Shown: positions 34,060-45,008, counted from the first letter of the stretch. The stretch: DNA of 64,000 nucleotides from Epiperipatus broadwayi (GCA_028023455.1 JAQFVV010012394.1:27169053-27233052); one strand, 5' to 3'. Notes: a model not told the origin generated them from the letters alone. Translations and numbers: made by a program.

Positions 34060-35975
34060 TATATATTGTAACGATATATAAATATGTCTTACATTTATTT
34101 AAAATAAAAACTTAAAAGTTCGCAAATAAAAGTAAAAAACTAAACGCTAAAATTAAAATGTTGTTAAATATATATATTCGCACAGATGCTAAACTTTAAA
34201 AATATTTTTTTTTTTATATAAATAAAAAAAAGTATTTGAACGTGTTTTTTTTTCTTTGATAAAAAAATACAAGAGTTAAATATTAAAATATTTAATATAA
34301 GTTAAAATAAAAACAGGTATTAATTGGTTCCTGTAGTCTATAAATGGAAATGGTTGTTTATTAATTATCTAAAAGCTGTTTAATTAAAAAGTCAGATGGA
34401 AAGTTAGATAAGAGAAGAAAGAGATTTTAGCTTGACAAATGGAAGCACTAAGCCTTGGCCCGGACCATAACGAAAAAACAAATTAGTGACGTTTTGTTCA
34501 GTGAATCCTTGTGGATGATATAAAAAGGAAAAAATATTGAGTTGAAGGGCTTTTTTCAACTTGGTTGGATGAGACGAGCAATAAAGACGCGCTTTATCGT
34601 TCTCTCTCACTTATCTCTGAAATGGAATGACTGATACCATGAACCAGCAAATGCCACCTCCTGAACATTAGATCGATCTTTCAATTAAAGACTCCGTGGA
34701 CATTGACACCAGGAACCGGGAGTTCTGCTACCGTAAGCTATAGGAAATGAACAATTCTTAAAATCAATCAAGAACTTTCGTCAAGTTGAACAAATTAATA
34801 AACAGGCCGACTTATTTAAAATGGACTCTTATCTGACTTTTTGTAAGTTTAAATCAAAATTAATAATGGTTAATTTTATATCTTTCCCGATTGTGAAAAG
34901 AATCATTTCCCTTTTAATATTTTTATGTGTAGTAATATTTTATTGTAGAAATTATTAAATGCATTACATTTAAGTTGTCTATAGACGCTTGCATGGATTC
35001 GTTTGCAGTTAATTAGATTTTGGTTTTCATATTTGATCAAAATATATAGACATTCGATAAATAATGATACCTTACGGTGAGTATCTAAAATGTATTTATT
35101 CGGATGTCTTTTAAGTTATTGGTGACAACGCAAGTATCTTATGGTGGATACTATTGGGTTACTTATAAGTTTCCCTCTGCGATTGTCGGTATCAATAATT
35201 TTGTATTTTGATCGTTTATGTTTATTTTGAAATGTTTTTGACCGTGGAATCTGTGTAATCGATCTATACCCAACATTTTTAAATAAATCTGTGCGAACGT
35301 ATATAAATGTTAAAATTAAGTCGGGCGCGAATGGCTATATAGTTTTGTAAAGTTGTATTAAGGGAGGGTAATCTTAGGTTATTCATTTCGTAGTTGAATT
35401 GGTTCAATGGATTGGATATATTTGTGTAATTAGTCGATGTAGTATGAGATCCGCTACGGGCAGGATTATAGATATACGCCACACACCCTCTGTTTGCCTA
35501 TGGATGGGTTTGTAAGTCGGCAGAAGACCGCAGTCCATTCCTATGGAGTTTTTAGTTTATTGATCTACTTGCCCACAGATGTCACATTCCTGTTGGTGGA
35601 GAGTCAATGTCTTCTCTATTTCTACTTATTGTTCAGATGTACATTCCTGACAATATAGTATTTTGTGTTGTCGTATCATGCTACATTGAATACATGAATG
35701 TATCAGATGGATTGGCGCCAGTTGATTGCGAAATTTGTTGCCTAAGGTTAAATCAGGGAAGAATATTTTCCTTTCAAATGCAGACCTATGTAGTCCATTC
35801 ATACTCGACCCTCTAAATAAAATATTAAACATTATAGCAAGCTATTTTAAATGTAAAATTAAAAATTAAGATAAAAATCTAAATGTTAAACTTATTCCTC
35901 GAGTTTAGAATGATTTTATATGTGCGTAAATAAATATTTTTCTGTGTTAATTTCTGGCAGTGGCTTTTATTATTT
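34060..35975 (+). repeat. LTR-like repeat, copy D2
   Basis: Starts TGTAACGATATATAA near 34,068. It keeps TATAAAAAGG at about 34,518 and ends TTTCTGGCAGTGGCTTTTAT near 35,970. It parallels D1 (9,250-11,080) along its length, including AATGATACCTTACGGTGAGT and GATGTCTTTTAAGTTATTGG. Open frames inside (34,404-34,610; 35,279-35,482; 35,607-35,832) are not conserved in D1 and are not genes. Beyond the end lies a GC-richer stretch (36,010-36,180), perhaps element leader. Confidence 0.6.
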
Positions 35976-36352
35976 TTTTATATTTATATCTAAATTTATA
36001 GATTTTTATCTCTGCGTCTCCACTGAGCTAGTGACAATGGGCTAACGATCTAAATATGTAAATAAAGTGGAATCCTAACAGCGCGTATCTGCCTACTTTA
36101 TAAATTTTTCTAGGCTCAAATGCCTAGATGGCGCCCTTGGTAGTGCGGTGCGATGCGATCTCCCACTTCGTTTGGATCGTTATAATATGCATGTATAGTT
36201 TGACATACTTGCAGATTATTTTTATTGTTTCTTATAATATAACAAATTTATGTATAAATATTCAAACAGCAAACATCAGTTTGTGTATAAATATATAATG
36301 CACATACATATGTACACAGATAGATATTATAAATAAAAAGTAAATTTTTTAA
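35976..36352. other. GC-richer stretch after D2
   Basis: CTGCGTCTCCACTGAGCTAG and GATGGCGCCCTTGGTAGTGC stand out from the AT-rich background; no frame or repeat partner was found. Confidence 0.35.
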
Positions 36353-36354
36353 TA

Positions 36355-36897
36355 TACATATAATTAATGTTAAAACAGGCAAAACTCACTATATATATAT
36401 ATATATTGCCACACACAGCAAGCTAGAGTAATCAATGGATGCCAGAAGGCTTGTGCATAAATCCCCATCTAATGGCCTACTCATCCAATATCCCCAGACT
36501 AGTTTCTGGCTTATGGCCTTCGTCAATGAGGAGCCTTGGATCTGAGAGCACTGCATCTAGATCTTAGGATCTAATGCAACCCTCCAGCAACCACCTTTTA
36601 TCTCCATTTAACTACAAAACTATGAGTCTTAAACTGAAAACACCTTAAGGTTTTCAATCCAAGCCCATTAGCTTATGTAGTCATATGGGTCTGAACCCAG
36701 TTCAGGCCATAAGCCAGAAACTAGTCTGGGGATATTGGATGAGTAGGCACTAGATGGGGATTTATGCACAAGCCTTCTGGCATCCATTGATTACTCTAGC
36801 TTGCTGTGTGTGGCAATATATATAGTGAGTTTTGCCTGTTTTAACAAGTTATACATGAGCATAAGAGGAGGTGGTCATGATTTATATATAATTAATG
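36355..36897. mobile_element. foldback retroelement family B, copy B1
   Basis: Element 36,370-36,882 (513 bp). Inverted arms start TTAAAACAGGCAAAACTCAC and contain CACACAGCAAGCTAGAGTAA and CCCCAGACTAGTTTCTGGC. A one-sided tail of about 40 bases follows the right arm (ACAAGTTATACATGAGCAT and on to GGTCATG). Flanks are a 15-bp target duplication with one mismatch (36,355-36,369 and 36,883-36,897). Length and tail argue for RNA-mediated insertion. The loop (36,510-36,705) is unique and non-coding. A hammerhead-like motif lies in the left arm. Confidence 0.85.
36491..36532 (-). ncRNA. compact hammerhead-like motif in family B
   Basis: On the minus strand: UCCUCA (stem I), UUGACGA in place of CUGANGA, stem II GGC/GCC around CAUAA, GAAA, a minimal stem III (C-UA-G), UC, then UGGGGA pairing with UCCUCA (six pairs, one G-U). 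The only core departure is U for C at position 3. In the right arm the second half (GCCAGAAACTAGTCTGGGGA) is kept but the UGACGA strand is replaced. Confidence 0.5.
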
Positions 36898-36909
36898 GTT
36901 GTAAATATA

Positions 36910-38670
36910 ATTATCTTCAAATTTGAAGAATATATCATAACCATTAAAAATTAAGAATTGTAACAGAATATAAAAATATGCTCACTTCATGAACATTTTT
37001 TTCTTTTCAAAAGCATATTGATCTTTTTTTCAAAAATTATAATTTCATTGGAAAACAAGAAGTTTGAAACTTTGGAATAAACGAATAATTTTCAAATTTA
37101 AATATATCTGCTATCTTTTTTCCTATTAATATAAACAATATGTCAAAATAAAGGTTTTTGTGTACACTTTTGAATAACATTTTACATGATCTTGTGCCTT
37201 CAACATTGTTTTGGAAAATTTGAATGAAGGTTTTAGTATTCAAAAAGGAAGAAGAGCGTACATTAGACCTTATTAGGGTTATTAAAAATAATTTATCTTA
37301 AAAATTTAATCATATCATTAAATTATTTTTTTAAAAATGTTTCAAATTTGTTTTCAAAATTGTAAAAAAAATTTTATTTGTAAAAGTTGAAAAAAAATTA
37401 ATCTTGAAGCAAACAAATAATTAAAATTTTTTGTAAACCCTACAATTTTCATTCTATTGAAATTTAAAAAATGAAAGTGTATTATGAAAAATAATTGTAT
37501 AACATGATTTTATATCTTTAATAGTTTCTTTACAAATTAAAATAAAATATATTTTAAAAGGATGTAGAACAGGCAATCTGAGGCAGTTTATGTATTGAAC
37601 AAGTTATTATCTGTAACACATTTTTATAAAAAATTAAACTTACTCTTAAGCTGATATACAATAATTTCCACAAGCAAAATATTTATGATTTTTTTATGTT
37701 ACAATTTAATTATATATAAAATCATTAAAATGTGGTTACTGTTCTAAAGTCGGTCACTTGACGCAACATAAGGTGAACAAAATAGTATTATTCCTTAGCA
37801 AACTCTTATAAAATTTAATTTATCAATAAGCTTTTATGAATTTGTATTTATTTGGAATTCTGTATGATACCCAAAGTCAAAACTTTATGCTAAAATTGTA
37901 TTATTTTTTTTTAAAGGGGGGTAGGGAAACATTGTATAACTCTTTAATTTAATATAGAAGGTGTTTTAAACATTTCCTCTATCTAAAAAGTTGAATTAAT
38001 AAGTTATCAATTTATTCATTATTTATTTTGAAAACAAGAAGTCATGAACATACAAATAAGATTAACTTCTCTTATGAATATTTTATTACTTACTAATGGA
38101 AAAAAAAATCAGTAAATGTAAGCAGGTAATGGATTTAATTTTTTTTTTTTAGAAAAGTTATACTAATAAATTAATTAAACAAGTTTTTAACTATTTTTTT
38201 TACCATTACTTTAGAATATTGCAAAAATATTCCAACTTTTACTGCAGTATTCAAATTTCTGACACCAATGCAAAGTATTACATCAAATAAATATAAATAA
38301 TGAATTTTTGTTTACTGATTTCATTTTTTTTCACTAATAAGATACATATATTAGATTACTCTGATACATCTTACATTTATTTACTTTTAAACATTTAGAC
38401 CATTTTACTGATATAATTACAGGTTTATATTTAAATGATTTAATTTGTTTCCTAAAACTCTCCAAACTAGTTTTTTGATTAATGTTAATCTGTTTGAATA
38501 TTTATTTGTTTACAAAAGATATCGAGATAAATTTGTATTTTAAAGTTGATTCAGAAATAAAATCAAATTTTTGCAAAAATTTTGAGAACCGATATAATTA
38601 ATTAATTAATTTAAACATATACATATATATTTTAATATATCCAGCACACAGTTCTTCTTTTCAAAATAGT
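36910..38670. other. AT-rich DNA, no gene seen
   Basis: Chance open frame at 37,037-37,243. No signals found. Confidence 0.5.
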
Positions 38671-38674
38671 TCAT

Positions 38675-40374
38675 ATATATCTAATATAGAAATAAAACAA
38701 ACTAACTCCTTCTTTTTAAAACTTGATTTTTTTATGACTATAATCATGAAAAAGAAATCCAACGTTTCGACTATTTTTTATAGTCTTTTTCAAGGCACAC
38801 TAAAATAAAATATATATACAATAAATATCACATATTCCAGAAAAAAAAAAAAATTTAAATTAATTAAAAATTACAAAATATATCCATAACCAAAATTTTC
38901 TTTTTTTTACCTTATCTCACTCCCCTTTCCTATTACAATCACAACTTAAACACAACTAATTCCTTTTTAAAAATCTATATATATCAAATAAAAACTTTTA
39001 ATTAAAAACCTATTATTTTTTTTTATCTTTTTCTATTAACATCCTATTTAATTCTGGTTTTATGTCATGTATGTATATACCCTCTTTTATTATCCTTTCA
39101 TTATATGACTTAATACATTCCAAAGGTTTTATTTCAAAATCCCCATGCTTAAATTTATTCTTAGGAATGTAAATAGAGAATTTTTATCACCTAAATGCTG
39201 TTTTAATCTAGTTTTTAATTTATTTTTACTAGTCCCAATATATGTCATTTCTACATTCTTTCTAAAACAATTCAAACATTTTATCAAATAAACTGAATTC
39301 ATAATGTCTAACCTATTATAATCCCCATTATTATTAATTAAAAAATTTAAATTTGCTTTCTTTTTATAAACTGGACAAATTGAAACATTATATTTCCTAT
39401 TAATCATTTTAATTAATTTCTTAACTTTAATAAATAAATCTTTAGATATATTAAAACCAACATAAATAATTTTTTCTCTATTCCTATTCCTATCTAATCC
39501 CATTTTATTCCTTATTTTATTTATATTTTTATTAGAAAACAAATGTTCAACTACACCCCTAGGATAATCATTCATAAAACATTCATTCCTAATAATATCA
39601 ACCTCATTCTCAAACAAATTACTATTTGAACATAACTTAATTGCCCTAATAATTTTATTATTAACAATATTAATTTTACTATGATTATCAATATCTGAAA
39701 ACCAATTATTTGATAATCCAAAAAACGTTTTTTTTTTCCCTAAACACAGATGTTTCTATAATAACACTACCATTCCTATCAATTTTTTTTAAAATTCTAA
39801 CATCCATATATTCAATAACATTAATATATTCTTTTTCCATAGTAAATTTTATTTTTTCAACTCTACCATTAATATAACTCAAAAAATTATCTGCATTTCT
39901 TTTATTACCATTGAAAACCATAAAATAGTCATCAACATATCTAACATAAAAAATTGGTTTATTCCTATTATAATTAAAAAATTGTTCTTCAAACTTATAC
40001 ATATATATTCCTGCCAAAAAACCACTCAGACTATTACCCATACTTAAACCCTCTTTTTGCTTATAAAATTCATCCCCATATTTAAAAATAAGGTCCCTAC
40101 AACAAATCACTAATATTTCATATAAAAGAAAACCCTCAATTTTTAATTTTACCCCTTTATCTTTATTATATAAATCCATAAAACAACAAATAGCAACCTC
40201 CAGATCAATGTTAGTATACATACTAACAATATCTAACTTTACAAAAAACAAATTTTTAAAAATCTTACCTTCTAAAAAAACTTTCAATTTACTAATAAAC
40301 TGAATAGAATTATTAACACAATTTTTTTCAAACAATGTAATATATTTTTTAAAAATATTATGAAAAAATTTCAA
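38675..40374 (-). pseudogene. Penelope-like element, inverted copy (frameshifted)
   Basis: Reverse-complement copy of 40,386-42,070, nearly identical. The RT frame starts at about 40,374 and runs to 39,706, where an extra base in an A-run shifts it. The GIY-YIG part continues at 39,617-39,129, where loss of one G (compared with the partner) ends it. It keeps YVDDYF and TYIGTSKNKLKTRLKQH. Two single-base indels are the only coding damage seen, so either the copy is young or the indels are sequencing errors. The 5' end (40,365-40,378) carries a few bases not present in the partner. Confidence 0.85.
38764..38800 (-). ncRNA. hairpin-GAAAC motif near Penelope 3' end (left copy)
   Basis: Minus strand: CCTTGAAAAA, then GACTAT/ATAGTC hairpin with A5 loop (38,769-38,785), then GAAACGTTGG. 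It matches the layout core-stem II-GAAAC of the hammerheads reported in Penelope-like elements, but CUGANGA is replaced by UUGAAAA. Probably a decayed ribozyme. Confidence 0.35.
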
Positions 40375-40379
40375 GGTGG

Positions 40380-41735
40380 GTGTATAATAATATTTTTAAA
40401 AAATATATTACATTGTTTGAAAAAAATTGTGTTAATAATTCTATTCAGTTTATTAGTAAATTGAAAGTTTTTTTAGAAGGTAAGATTTTTAAAAATTTGT
40501 TTTTTGTAAAGTTAGATATTGTTAGTATGTATACTAACATTGATTTGGAGGTTGCTATTTGTTGTTTTATGGATTTATATAATAAAGATAAAGGGGTGAA
40601 ATTAAAAATTGAGGGTTTTCTTTTATATGAAATATTAGTGATTTCTTGTAGGGACCTTATTTTTAAATATGGGGATGAATTTTATAAGCAAAAAGAGGGT
40701 TTAAGTATGGGTAATAGTATGAGTGGTTTTTTGGCAGGAATATATATGTATAAGTTTGAAGAACAATTTTTTAATTATAATAGGAATAAACCAATTTTTT
40801 ATGTTAGATATGTTGATGACTATTTTATGGTTTTCAATGGTAATAAAAGAAATGCAGATAATTTTTTGAGTTATATTAATGGTAGAGTTGAAAAAATAAA
40901 ATTTACTATGGAAAAAGAATATATTAATGTTATTGAATATATGGATGTTAGAATTTTAAAAAAAATTGATAGGAATGGTAGTGTTATTATAGAAACATCT
41001 GTGTTTAGGGAAAAAAAAACGTTTTTTGGATTATCAAATAATTGGTTTTCAGATATAGATAATCATAGTAAAATTAATATTGTTAATAATAAAATTATTA
41101 GGGCAATTAAGTTATGTTCAAATAGTAATTTGTTTGAGAATGAGGTTGATATTATTAGGAATGAATGTTTTATGAATGATTATCCTAGGGGTGTAGTTGA
41201 ACATTTGTTTTCTAATAAAAATATAAATAAAATAAGGAATAGAATGGGATTAGATAGGAATAGGAATAGAGAAAAGATTATTTATGTTGGTTTTAATATA
41301 TCTAAAGATTTATTTATTAAAGTTAAGAAATTAATTAAAATGATTAATAGGAAATATAATGTTTCAATTTGTCCAGTTTATAAAAAGAAAGCAAATTTAA
41401 ATTTTTTAATTAATAATAATGGGGATTATAATAGGTTAGACATTATGAATTCAGTTTATTTGATAAAATGTTTGAATTGTTTTAGAAAGAATGTAGAAAT
41501 GACATATATTGGGACTAGTAAAAATAAATTAAAAACTAGATTAAAACAGCATTTAGGTGATAAAAATTCTGCTATTTACATTCGTAAGAATAAATTTAAG
41601 CATGGGGATTTTGAAATAAAACCTTTGGAATGTATTAAGTCATATAATGAAAGGATAATAAAAGAGGGTGTATACATAAATGAAATAAAACCAGAATTAA
41701 ATTGGATGTTAATAGAAAAAGATAAAAGAAAATAA
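40380..41735 (+). CDS. Penelope-like reverse transcriptase with GIY-YIG endonuclease, 5'-truncated
   Basis: Open frame of 451 codons. RT motif A is KLDIVSMYTNI (residues about 45-55), motif B QKEGLSMGNSMSGFLAGIYM (about 105-125), motif C YVRYVDDYF (about 142-150), then FTMEKEYINVIEYMDVRI. A basic linker with CPVYKKKANL leads to a GIY-YIG domain: SVYLIKC, TYIGTSKNKLKTRLKQH with the catalytic Arg, and a Glu region ending INEIKPELN. This order defines endonuclease-bearing Penelope-like elements, which prime reverse transcription at a nick. Complete proteins of the family are clearly longer; the N-terminal part is missing and the first codons (MYN) come from the junction. The frame is intact from junction to stop, codon usage is strongly A/T-ending, and a near-identical copy lies head to head with it. 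Confidence 0.9.
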   Translation: MYNNIFKKYITLFEKNCVNNSIQFISKLKVFLEGKIFKNLFFVKLDIVSMYTNIDLEVAICCFMDLYNKDKGVKLKIEGFLLYEILVISCRDLIFKYGDEFYKQKEGLSMGNSMSGFLAGIYMYKFEEQFFNYNRNKPIFYVRYVDDYFMVFNGNKRNADNFLSYINGRVEKIKFTMEKEYINVIEYMDVRILKKIDRNGSVIIETSVFREKKTFFGLSNNWFSDIDNHSKINIVNNKIIRAIKLCSNSNLFENEVDIIRNECFMNDYPRGVVEHLFSNKNINKIRNRMGLDRNRNREKIIYVGFNISKDLFIKVKKLIKMINRKYNVSICPVYKKKANLNFLINNNGDYNRLDIMNSVYLIKCLNCFRKNVEMTYIGTSKNKLKTRLKQHLGDKNSAIYIRKNKFKHGDFEIKPLECIKSYNERIIKEGVYINEIKPELNWMLIEKDKRK

Positions 41736-41958
41736 TAGGTTTTTAATTAAAAGTTTTTATTTGATATATATAGATTTTTAAAAAGGAATTAGTTGTGTTT
41801 AAGTTGTGATTGTAATAGGAAAGGGGAGTGAGATATGGTAAAAAAAAAAAGAAAATTTTGGTTATGGATATATTTTGTAATTTTTAATTAATTTAATTTT
41901 TTTTTTTTTTTTTTTGGAATATGTGATATTTATTGTATATATATTTTATTTTAGTGTG

Positions 41959-41992
41959 CCTTGAAAAAGACTATAAAAAATAGTCGAAAGTT
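41959..41992 (+). ncRNA. hairpin-GAAA motif near Penelope 3' end (right copy)
   Basis: Same hairpin GACTAT/ATAGTC (41,969-41,985) preceded by CCTTGAAAAA; here the following GAAAC has lost its C (GAAAGTTGG). Confidence 0.35.
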
Positions 41993-42089
41993 GGATTTCT
42001 TTTTCATGATTATAGTCATAAAAAATCAAGTTTTAAAAAGGAGTTAGTTTGTTTTATTTCTATATTAATACATATATATTGTTGCTGAA

Positions 42090-42890
42090 TTTTTTAAAAT
42101 TGGAATTATCTTTGATAATCATACATTTTATGGAATTAACAGCAATTTTATTTGTGATTAATCAATCAATAAATAAAATAATCTAATGACATTACACTCC
42201 AATTACTAACAGTTAATCACTGCACCAAACCAAACAGGCAGTCAATTTTTTCTTTCTTTTTATGCTAAACATATATGCTCATACATACATGTACAAACAT
42301 ATATAAATACGAATTAGCGCAATATACACATCTTAAACTACTATTTAAAAAATATTAAAATCCATTAAAATTTTAGAAGTATTTTTAATTATAAATAGGT
42401 TTTATATTAATATTGTTCCTACAAAAAGGCAGTTTAAAATGAAAATGGATTAAGACTATTGATTGTAAATGAAAAGTAATGAACAGTTTGTATAAATAAT
42501 ACAGTGCCTTTAAGTCTACTGCAGGGGGAAAATAATTTGTGAGTTAAAAAAAGTCATTATTTATATATATAAAAGCATTACTGAATCTTTAGAAATTACA
42601 TTTCATTAAATATATATTAACATTTTTTAAAATTATTATTTAAAAAAAATTAAATGTTTTGGATACTATTTTTCAAAATGATTTATTTTGTGTAGTGTTT
42701 TTCATTGATGATAATTGACAATTTCTGTGCTTTTCAATTACTCTTACAAGAATGACAATCTGAATGGGGATTGGCCGAGAATCGTAGATGCGCTAACGAT
42801 TAGTGCTATTTAAAGTTCAGTATTGCGGACAGAAGTTGTCAACTGTATATGTGTGCGATTTGTCTCTGTAATTTTGAAGTATATAATTTT
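42090..42890. other. AT-rich DNA, GC-richer near 42,770
   Basis: A GC-richer block (42,765-42,870) abuts the candidate first exon at 42,904. A possible 38-nt intron here was rejected as too short. Confidence 0.35.
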
Positions 42891-42903
42891 AAATTGTACT
42901 CAC

Positions 42904-43280
42904 CGTGGCTATAGCAGCATGAAAAGACTCCTGTATTCATTGCTCTAAGTAAATTGACCCATTTATTCCCAATTTTTTTCCAGATCTGTATTTTTAAGTA
43001 ATCTTCATGGAAATCTGTCTTAAACGAGGGTCACTCATGTGGGTGTTGTGTGAAGTATAAAGGTGATAATTTATTCCAACTCTCATTGACAAATACTCTT
43101 CAAGCTGATAGCTGTTTTAAGTTTTTTTTCTCTCCCTCTTCTCTCAAACCACATCCATGGTGTTTCAAGACAGCTTTGTTACCATAGTTACAGCTTAGTG
43201 AGACGAGAGTAGCCATCTAGTGGAATTGAAGGATTTTTTGATTTTTTTTTCCTCTTGTGCTACAATAAAACAGTCGCTCT
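42904..43280 (-). promoter_or_regulatory. possible 5' exon or promoter region of an unseen minus-strand gene
   Basis: On the minus strand an ATG at 42,938-42,940 opens 12 codons (MNTGVFSCCYSH) that run into CACG/GTGAGTAC, a strong donor. Upstream (42,960-43,280) the DNA is less AT-rich than the surroundings, as 5' regions often are. The next exon was not found. Confidence 0.2.
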
Positions 43281-43289
43281 TATTGAAGG

Positions 43290-44725
43290 GATTTTTAATA
43301 CTGTATAGATTTTTGTTTTCTTTTAATGCATTTGAAAGTGATGAAAAAGAAAACGTATCTGGGGGGGGGGGGTAATAATTCCTCGTTGAATAAAATTTTT
43401 AATAGATTCTCAATTTTATTCATTGCTATATTTTTTGAAAGGGAACTTTTGATTCATTTAGATTGCTTTGTAATTTTATATATTTGTAAAAGTTTAATGG
43501 AATTGTTGATTCTTCTCTGGGAGGGAATCATTTTATTTATTTGGGATGTAGGTGTGGAATGCGATTGGTAATTAATTTTTGAGGTGGATATATTTTTTCT
43601 TTAATAGAAATTAACAATGTTTTTTTTTAAAAAAAAATAAATAAATAAATAAAATAAACAGTTCATTAGAACTTGATTTTAATTCTCTATTAAGGATATA
43701 TTGTTACGAATATAATAATTTAAAATTATATAGATTTTTTTTTTAAAAGTTATGATTATTTCAGTTGTTTATTATATATTCTGTGTTAATATGTATTTCA
43801 CTGTTTTTATATCCATCAATCAGGAAATGGGAGAAGGCATATATTTTAGAAATGAAAGCAAAGATGTGATTGGGATAAATGGGAATGGGAGATATCATAT
43901 ATTGATTGAGGGAAATAGAAAAAAAAAAAGTAATATCTTATAATTAAATATAAACTATTAAAGTATGTGAGTGGATGAATATTATTATTATCTAAATCCT
44001 TTTTATCCATTATCGATCTAGTGCGAATAAATTATCTCCAAATAGGCTCCAATTTCACTGATTCATAACTTTCTCCACCTTTTAACCAACAAACTTCCTT
44101 TTATCCATTCATCTCACAAGTGGTCTGTTTCTAGATTTTTTTCTAGTTTCCTAGGATCCAGTTTAAGACTTCAAATGTCCATCTGTTATCATCTGAGATG
44201 TTCCAGAAATACATCACATTCAGCTTCATTTCAGTCTTTTAATTCTTTCAATGAGATTAATATTTTATTTTTTCTCTCGCCCAAGTATTTTGTTTTGGAT
44301 ACCATTTTGTTACTCCTAATATAAATATTTCCACCATATGTTGAGTAATCTTAAGTCTCATTGTTTTCTGTGAAGTATCCAAGTTTCAAATCTATATATA
44401 ACAGTTAGTTATTTCCTTTTACTATTAAATTATTTTAATTAAAAGCACTCCATACAAATTTAATTTATGATTAGTTTGCCCATTATGTTTCTCTCTGTAT
44501 TAATAATCTTACCAAGATATTTATGCTGATATATAAATATATAAAATGGATGACTTCTGCCAGTCTTGATTATTCATCCAGTTTGTAAAACATTTGAAAT
44601 CCTGACTAACGTTTGGTTGATATTATTATTTGCCAGTATTAATCATATTCGAACAATTGAAAAAAATTTGGTATGGAAATAAAATTATAGGAATCATAAA
44701 AATAATAATAATAATCCAGTTATCA
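43290..44725. other. AT-rich DNA, no gene seen
   Basis: A G12 run at 43,361-43,372; chance open frames at 43,326-43,571 and 43,752-43,943. Confidence 0.5.
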
Positions 44726-44730
44726 TCACC

Positions 44731-44736
44731 TTTATT
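44731..44736 (-). promoter_or_regulatory. AATAAA polyadenylation signal (candidate)
   Basis: Lies about 95 bases beyond the stop of the candidate exon 44,829-44,877. Confidence 0.25.
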
Positions 44737-44828
44737 ATTATATTTTCGGTAATTTTCTATACAAACTCTTACAAAAAAATCATAAAAATTAGGCTAATAC
44801 TTGTGAATGATCTGAACTTTGGTTGAAT

Positions 44829-44877
44829 TCAAACTAGATTGGTGCCGTGCAAAAAGATTTTGTAAATACCCAAAACC
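44829..44877 (-). CDS. candidate terminal exon
   Basis: After AAATAGCAG (acceptor) one base plus 15 codons (VLGIYKIFLHGTNLV) lead to TGA at 44,829-44,831. Its entry phase fits the exit phase of 45,009-45,110. Family not recognised. Confidence 0.25.
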
Positions 44878-45008
44878 CTGCTATTTATATAGATATAATT
44901 TATAAAAAATTTTAAATTTATAAATAAGTGAGCATCATTGAGAAAAAGCAATTTAATAGAAAAATTGTAAATCACTAAATAATTCTTGAAGCATATATAA
45001 ACTCTTAC

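Larger units (their letters stand above)
38675..42070. mobile_element. head-to-head pair of Penelope-like elements
   Basis: Arms 38,675-40,364 and 40,386-42,070 form a palindrome of about 1.69 kb per side around a spacer of about 21 bases. Both are cut near the same 5' point in the RT. Outer sequences differ, so the palindrome has defined ends. The mapped arms end outside at TTTATTTCTATATTA (right) and its mirror image (left). Confidence 0.88.

Noticed and set aside
38675-42070. Palindrome as a read or assembly artefact (missed-adapter inversion)
   Set aside because: The arms have defined ends with different outer flanks, a spacer, and small sequence differences between arms. An artefact would mirror the flanks too. 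Not fully excluded without reads.
42866-42903. 38-nt intron between GTGAGTAC and a TTACAG on the minus strand
   Set aside because: Below the usual minimum for animal introns, and the continuation meets a stop after about 16 codons.
43326-43571. 81-codon frame with a Gly run
   Set aside because: The Gly run is a G12 homopolymer; no splice, start or conservation signals.
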